A DNA stretch of 8,958 nt, from NCBI GenBank assembly GCA_002313255.1, contig DCBA01000117.1, positions 1 through 8,958 of the forward strand, given 5' to 3'. Origin of the DNA: Gammaproteobacteria bacterium UBA1119. Lineage in GTDB: Bacteria; Pseudomonadota; Gammaproteobacteria; Pseudomonadales; Azotimanducaceae. The notes under the pieces are model-generated. The model did not search any database. It worked only from the letters and a program-made list of their open reading frames with translations, and was not told the origin of the DNA. Positions within the stretch are counted from its first letter, which is position 1. Every line of letters starts with the position of its first letter. This document shows, in pieces, positions 4,930 to 8,958 of this stretch. The position numbers and the translations under genes were made by a program.

Positions 4930-7900
4930 CTATTTTATGGGGCGACATTTGATGGGACACCAATCGCGCGTACAAGCCGTTCTTCGCTAAGAGTTCATTA
5001 TGCGTACCTTGCTCCGTGATCCGGCCTTCATCCAACACGACAATGGTATCCGCATTGCGCACGGTGGAAAGACGGTGTGCGATGACGATCGTCGTGCGAT
5101 TGCGCATCAATGTGTCGAGAGCGACGCGAATCGCGCGCTCATTGACGGCATCGAGATGGCTCGTGGCCTCGTCGAGAACAAGCACGGGTGCGTCCTTCAA
5201 GAATGCTCGAGCAATGGCGACGCGTTGACGTTGGCCACCGGAGAGCCGCATGCCGCGTTCACCGACGGACGTATCGATACCGAGCGGTAAACTACCGATC
5301 ACTTCACTTAACGACGCCCGTTCGACCGCGACTTCGAGTTCGGTTTCGGTCGCATCCGGACGCGCAATGAGGATGTTGTCCCTGAGCGTTCGATTGAAGA
5401 GATAGGTGTCCTGGGAAACCAAGGCGACACGTTGGCGTAGATCGTCTAGCTTGTATTCGACGAGTTCGACGTTATCCATCGTGACGCGCCCCATTTGAGG
5501 GTCCCAAAAGCGAACGAGAAGGTGGGCGATCGTGGTCTTACCGGCGCCGGACGGTCCTACCAAGGCAAACGTGCTACCGGCGGGGATGTTGAGCGAGACG
5601 TCGGTAAGTGCGGCCCGCCAGCGCGATTGGTATGTATAGGTCACGTGTTCGAGTGTGAGTGCCGCACCACCGGTCGTGACCGGTGCCCGAGTCCCGGGAC
5701 CGTCGGTCACGGCAACTTCCTCGTTCTGGACGGCGACGAGCCGCCGCGTTGCACCCAAAGTGTCGGCAAGTTGCCGGCCGATATGAGCGATCTCGGAGAC
5801 AGGTAGAAATGCTGCCATGGCGAGGATCGCGAACAGCGGAAGTAGGCCGGCGTCGAGAACACCGTCAGTCACTAGTATGGTGCCAGCAACGATGATGGCC
5901 AGTCCGCCAAGCCCTGTCGCCACCTCCAACAACGCTGATTGGAACGTCAGGTCGCGATAAAATGCGATACGCAAATTTGCCACACGTCTGGCCAAAACAA
6001 CGAGACCCTTGCGTCGTCGTGGGCCGTGCCCGAAAGCGACGATCTCCGACAATCCTTGGATGGAATCTACTGCAAAGGCGTTGAGTTCGCCGAGAGCTTC
6101 ACGTGATTGAGAACCCAAGCGGTCGAGCCGTTCGCGCACAAGGAAGGGGCTCAACACGACAAGTGCGAGGAAGGGCGCTAATGCCGCTGCCATGGGCCAG
6201 CCGAAGCTGATAAGAGTTGCGAGTACGACGGCGGGTACGAGCATTGCGATGAAGGCCGGTGCAACCGTGTGTGCGTAGAAATACTCTACGGTCTCGACAT
6301 CTTGCGTCGCCATCGATGCGAGATCACCCGTACGTCGGTACAGCAGATATGCCGGTGCTAAGCGTTCCAGCTTGTCAAACAAACGCACACGCATTTCTGC
6401 CAAGAGTTTGTACGCCATATCGTGGGCAAACCAAGACTCAAGCCAATGCAACGCCCCTGCAACGGGCGCAGCGATGGCCACCGCAAGCAACAATCCCGTG
6501 AACTCGCCGCCTACCTTGACTTGCGCCACGATCAGCGCAGAAAGCACACCTACGCCGATCAATGCGACAACGCGGGCGATACCGAATGCGAAAGTTAACG
6601 CGAGCTTCAAGCGTTCTTTCGTCACCAATTTCAAGAGCTCAGCTGCAGTGCCAAACCAGCCTATCCCCTCGGCGCGCAATATGGCGTCGGTGGGTTCGAG
6701 CTCGGCGACGTGTCTGCCGATGTCGTGCTCATCAGCCGCATGGGTGGGGTCCGGACCATCTCGGGAAGCGGCTTCAAACATCTGATTGCCTGACTCCGCA
6801 GCTTGCTCACCCATCAAGCGCCGGTACGGGCCATCGCGTGCGATCAGGATGTTGTGGGGGCCTTGCTCCACTATCTGACCGTCTTCCAGCACCAATATTC
6901 GGTCGGCTGTAATGACGCTCGACAATCGATGTGCGAGGGTCAGCGTCGTACGTCCTCGCATCACCCCATCGAGGGCATCTTGAATGAACGCCTCGTTTTC
7001 AGCATCAACTGCTGATAACGCTTCGTCCAGAATTAGAATGGGCGCATCGCACAGCAACGCCCGTGCGATCGCAATACGCTGGCGTTGGCCGCCGGATAAG
7101 CGAATGCCTCGCTCACCGATGACGGTGGCATATCCTTGCGGCAGTCGCTCAATGAAATCGTGTGCGTTTGCGGCCCTGGCGGCGGTCTCAAGCACGTCCC
7201 TCGTCGCATCCGGCTTAGCGAAGCGCAGGTTTTCCTCGACGGTGCCGTGAAAGAGATAGGTGTCTTGATTGACGACGGCGAACATTGCGCGCAATGCCGT
7301 GAAAGATAGGTCGCGCAGATCGGTATCACCGATACTGATTCGACCCTTGATCGGATCGTAGAAGCGCAGCAGCAAGCGGACGATCGTCGACTTGCCCGAT
7401 CCGCTCGAACCAACGATGCCGATGCGTTCGCCCGGTGCAACGTTGAAGCTTAAATCACTGTGTACGTTGCTTGCATTTTCAGTGGCGGGATATGAAAAGG
7501 TGACGTTCTCGAATCGGATGGACGGTTCACCGTCAACGCGCCCAGCGGTGCCCTCCCGAGATACGATCGGTTCGGCTTCGAGCAATTGGAATATCGCTTG
7601 CGCCGAGGACTGCCCCAGCATCCCGGTATGAAGCTGAGCACGTAGGTCTCGTAATGGACGAAACAGCTCCACGCCCATCATCAAAATAATCAAGAGCGCG
7701 TCCAGACTCATATCACCGGAGGCGACACGAATAGCCCCTAATCCCAACGCAGCCGCTGCACCGATGGCAATGCCGCTATCGGTGATGCCGCGGCCGAGAC
7801 CGTTGGTCGCGTTGACACGCATCGTGCCCGTAACGAGCTCCTGCGAGGCCGCGGCAAGTACGCGCGCGCGCTCGCGCGCCTGGCCGAATGCTTTCAGCGT

Positions 7901-8518
7901 TGCCAAGCCTTGCACCGCGTCAAGAAACTCCGCCGCAAAGTTGCGGTACGCCCGCGACCGAGCGAGGCTGGCTTGGTAGTCGAAGCGTTGGAAGATACTG
8001 GGGGCGACCAGCGTGACTAGGGCTGCGCCCACTAGCACGAACGCAACCGGCAGATCCAGAAACGCGACGAACGCAAAGATCGCAATTGGTGTCATCAAGG
8101 CGATCACTACCTGCGGCAGAAACTGGCCAAAGTAGGTCTCTAACTGCTCGACACCATCAACCACCGACACCATGAAGTCACTGGTACTCGCTACGCCGAA
8201 CCATGCCGGTCCAAGCGCAACGATCTTGTCGTAAAGTGTCGTACGGATCTTGAGCTGTACACGTGCGGCGGTGCGGTGGGCGACCATGGTGCGCGCGTAC
8301 TCGAATATGCCACGCAAGATCATGACGAGCGCGACGACGGTGATGGGTAGCAAAAGCTCGTTCCATGCTGCGCCTTTGAACACCTTGGCGATGAGCCAAC
8401 CAAGCAACGCAAGCCGCGCGAGACCCACAAACGTCGCAACGAGGCCAATGAGCACGGACCATGCTATGCGCCCACGAACCCCACGCGTGAATGCCCATAA
8501 CCTAGAGTCGAAATACAT
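4925..8518 (-). CDS. Single-chain double ABC exporter, CydDC-like fusion
   Basis: One polypeptide of 1197 residues holds two complete exporter halves, each a six-helix membrane domain followed by an ATPase. TMD1 spans about 20-310 and TMD2 about 635-925, with a polar linker at 571-615. NBD1 has Walker A GSSGSGKST (370-378), Q418, LSGGQ (474-478), ILILDE (494-499) and H530. NBD2 has GPSGAGKTT (988-996), Q1036, LSGGQ (1092-1096), VLVLDE (1112-1117) and H1148. Both catalytic glutamates (E499, E1117) are present, so both sites look active. The first half resembles CydD (AEFLDAVQGLATLKAFG at 195-211) and the second resembles CydC (TGDLASMATQDVETVEYF). CydDC exports thiols such as glutathione and cysteine in the inner membrane, but no cytochrome bd genes are nearby, so a general peptide/lipid/drug exporter is equally possible. 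Separate subunits are the more usual form. The ATG at 8516-8518 has only a weak AGG ahead of it. Confidence 0.85.
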   Translation of the reverse strand: MYFDSRLWAFTRGVRGRIAWSVLIGLVATFVGLARLALLGWLIAKVFKGAAWNELLLPITVVALVMILRGIFEYARTMVAHRTAARVQLKIRTTLYDKIVALGPAWFGVASTSDFMVSVVDGVEQLETYFGQFLPQVVIALMTPIAIFAFVAFLDLPVAFVLVGAALVTLVAPSIFQRFDYQASLARSRAYRNFAAEFLDAVQGLATLKAFGQARERARVLAAASQELVTGTMRVNATNGLGRGITDSGIAIGAAAALGLGAIRVASGDMSLDALLIILMMGVELFRPLRDLRAQLHTGMLGQSSAQAIFQLLEAEPIVSREGTAGRVDGEPSIRFENVTFSYPATENASNVHSDLSFNVAPGERIGIVGSSGSGKSTIVRLLLRFYDPIKGRISIGDTDLRDLSFTALRAMFAVVNQDTYLFHGTVEENLRFAKPDATRDVLETAARAANAHDFIERLPQGYATVIGERGIRLSGGQRQRIAIARALLCDAPILILDEALSAVDAENEAFIQDALDGVMRGRTTLTLAHRLSSVITADRILVLEDGQIVEQGPHNILIARDGPYRRLMGEQAAESGNQMFEAASRDGPDPTHAADEHDIGRHVAELEPTDAILRAEGIGWFGTAAELLKLVTKERLKLALTFAFGIARVVALIGVGVLSALIVAQVKVGGEFTGLLLAVAIAAPVAGALHWLESWFAHDMAYKLLAEMRVRLFDKLERLAPAYLLYRRTGDLASMATQDVETVEYFYAHTVAPAFIAMLVPAVVLATLISFGWPMAAALAPFLALVVLSPFLVRERLDRLGSQSREALGELNAFAVDSIQGLSEIVAFGHGPRRRKGLVVLARRVANLRIAFYRDLTFQSALLEVATGLGGLAIIVAGTILVTDGVLDAGLLPLFAILAMAAFLPVSEIAHIGRQLADTLGATRRLVAVQNEEVAVTDGPGTRAPVTTGGAALTLEHVTYTYQSRWRAALTDVSLNIPAGSTFALVGPSGAGKTTIAHLLVRFWDPQMGRVTMDNVELVEYKLDDLRQRVALVSQDTYLFNRTLRDNILIARPDATETELEVAVERASLSEVIGSLPLGIDTSVGERGMRLSGGQRQRVAIARAFLKDAPVLVLDEATSHLDAVNERAIRVALDTLMRNRTTIVIAHRLSTVRNADTIVVLDEGRITEQGTHNELLAKNGLYARLVSHQMSPHKIA

Positions 8519-8530
8519 GTGCCGAGCCTA

Positions 8531-8552
8531 TTGATTCTGGGTGGGTAATCAA
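8531..8552. promoter_or_regulatory. Inverted repeat just upstream of the ABC exporter gene
   Basis: TTGATT (8531-8536) and AATCAA (8547-8552) are perfect inverted repeats separated by 10 bases, 12 bases before the ABC start codon on the minus strand. This 6-10-6 form is typical of a helix-turn-helix regulator site, and binding here would block transcription start or early elongation. It could equally be a leader hairpin. No promoter boxes are clearly resolved. Confidence 0.35.
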
Positions 8553-8647
8553 ACGCGTCATCGTGCTCGCGTTGGGTGGCGACGAATGTCGACAGTACCT
8601 TGGCCTTCCGGATGCAACGTGTATTGCTCTAGTCTCCTTCGACTTAA

Positions 8648-8686
8648 AACCTACGCCTCTCGCCGAGACATGTCATGGGGCTTGAG
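8648..8686 (+). repeat. Dispersed repeat, copy C (5' side of the ABC gene)
   Basis: This is the best-preserved copy. AACCTACGCC (8648-8657) is followed by the odd palindrome TCTCG-C-CGAGA (8658-8668), then TGTCATGGG and CTTGAG. ACCTAC at 8649-8654 is mirrored by GTAGGT at 8737-8742, so the complete element could be about 94 bp with complementary ends. With copy B it brackets the ABC gene in direct orientation about 3.8 kb apart. Confidence 0.65.
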
Positions 8687-8795
8687 AGTTTGGTTCACAT
8701 CTAAAGTCTACTCAAATTGCAGACGCGCTAGTTTATGTAGGTGGGTACACCGACTGGTCTCCTGCGTACGCCCTGAAGGCTTTTGAGATCTGTTC

Positions 8796-8833
8796 AGGCT
8801 TTAGAGGCTTTAGAGTAGACAAAACAGTAGACA
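8796..8833 (+). repeat. Short tandem repeats AGGCTTTAG and AGTAGACA
   Basis: AGGCTTTAG occurs twice with no gap (8796-8804, 8805-8813). It is followed at once by AGTAGACA (8814-8821) and a second AGTAGACA at 8826-8833. Such neighbouring micro-duplications can come from replication slippage or from repeated binding sites; nothing here distinguishes these. Confidence 0.5.
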
Positions 8834-8958
8834 CTTTTATGCCGTTGACGATGAACTAGGCGACTGCAACTATTGATGTAACCGGGCTAATCAGTACGAG
8901 TGGTGCCGAACAGCGGCAGTGAAGTAGGCCCCGGGGCACGCGAGCGAGCAATGCGCAT

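Larger units (their letters stand above)
8519..8958. other. Gene-free interval right of the ABC gene
   Basis: No convincing gene is present on either strand. Open frames here lack start signals and recognisable motifs, and one of them merely reads through repeat copy C. The interval holds the inverted repeat at 8531-8552, repeat copy C, and the short tandem repeats at 8796-8833. On the minus strand a frame of 23 codons is open from the right edge to a stop at 8887-8889; this could be the tail of a gene beyond the window, but nothing supports that. Confidence 0.45.

Noticed and set aside
4751..4990. Plus-strand ORF of 79 codons
   Set aside because: It runs through repeat copy B into the antisense of the ABC gene and has no protein-like pattern or start signal.
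8541..8786. Plus-strand ORF of 81 codons
   Set aside because: It reads through repeat copy C; its similarity to the frame at 4751 comes only from the shared repeat.
8887..8958. Minus-strand frame open to the right edge (23 codons)
   Set aside because: Too short to support as a partial gene; no recognisable C-terminal motif.
1..8958. CRISPR array, tRNA or rRNA genes, insertion sequence
   Set aside because: No regularly spaced repeats, no cloverleaf or rRNA signature and no transposase frame were seen.

Overview
The window looks like an accessory, partly decayed region of a proteobacterial chromosome. A gammaproteobacterium is my best guess from the style of the proteins (RDD, VOC, OPA-type MFS, CydDC-like ABC exporter), but no taxonomic marker is present, so this is weak. 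Base composition is uneven. The first ~900 bases are strikingly AT-rich and look foreign next to the GC-rich transporter genes further right. Genes point in both directions, are separated by long gene-free gaps, and one is clearly broken.

Layout from left to right. Positions 1-136 form an AT-rich leader with two perfect 13-bp odd palindromes and a third dyad just before the first ATG. They precede a CPBP-family membrane protease (137-766, +). That gene overlaps by ATGA a tiny ORF (763-891, +) encoding a 42-residue peptide with a convincing signal peptide. A VOC/glyoxalase-fold protein (983-1393, -) is divergent from an RDD-family membrane protein gene (1555-2021, +). The RDD gene is a pseudogene: it has an in-frame TAA in the middle and a second lesion that removes part of the C-terminal region and shifts frame. 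An MBL-fold hydrolase (2062-2694, -) follows, bracketed by a degenerate 32-bp direct repeat. Next come an OPA-type MFS transporter (3135-4442, -) and a possible small coupled ORF (2855-3133, -) starting one base after its stop.

Positions 4443-4924 hold no gene. Positions 4925-8518 (-) encode one 1197-residue double ABC exporter, in effect a CydD-like half fused to a CydC-like half. Positions 8519-8958 hold no supportable gene. A second dispersed repeat, with the core TCTCG-N-CGAGA, lies on both sides of the ABC gene, and a more diverged copy lies between the VOC and RDD genes.

How the genes may work together: no shared pathway is visible. The coherent units are the CPBP protease with its overlapping secreted micropeptide (a candidate protease/peptide module), and the MFS transporter with its trailing small ORF. 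The recurrent pattern of single genes bracketed by short degenerate direct repeats suggests one-gene insertions, but canonical integron attC sites are not seen.
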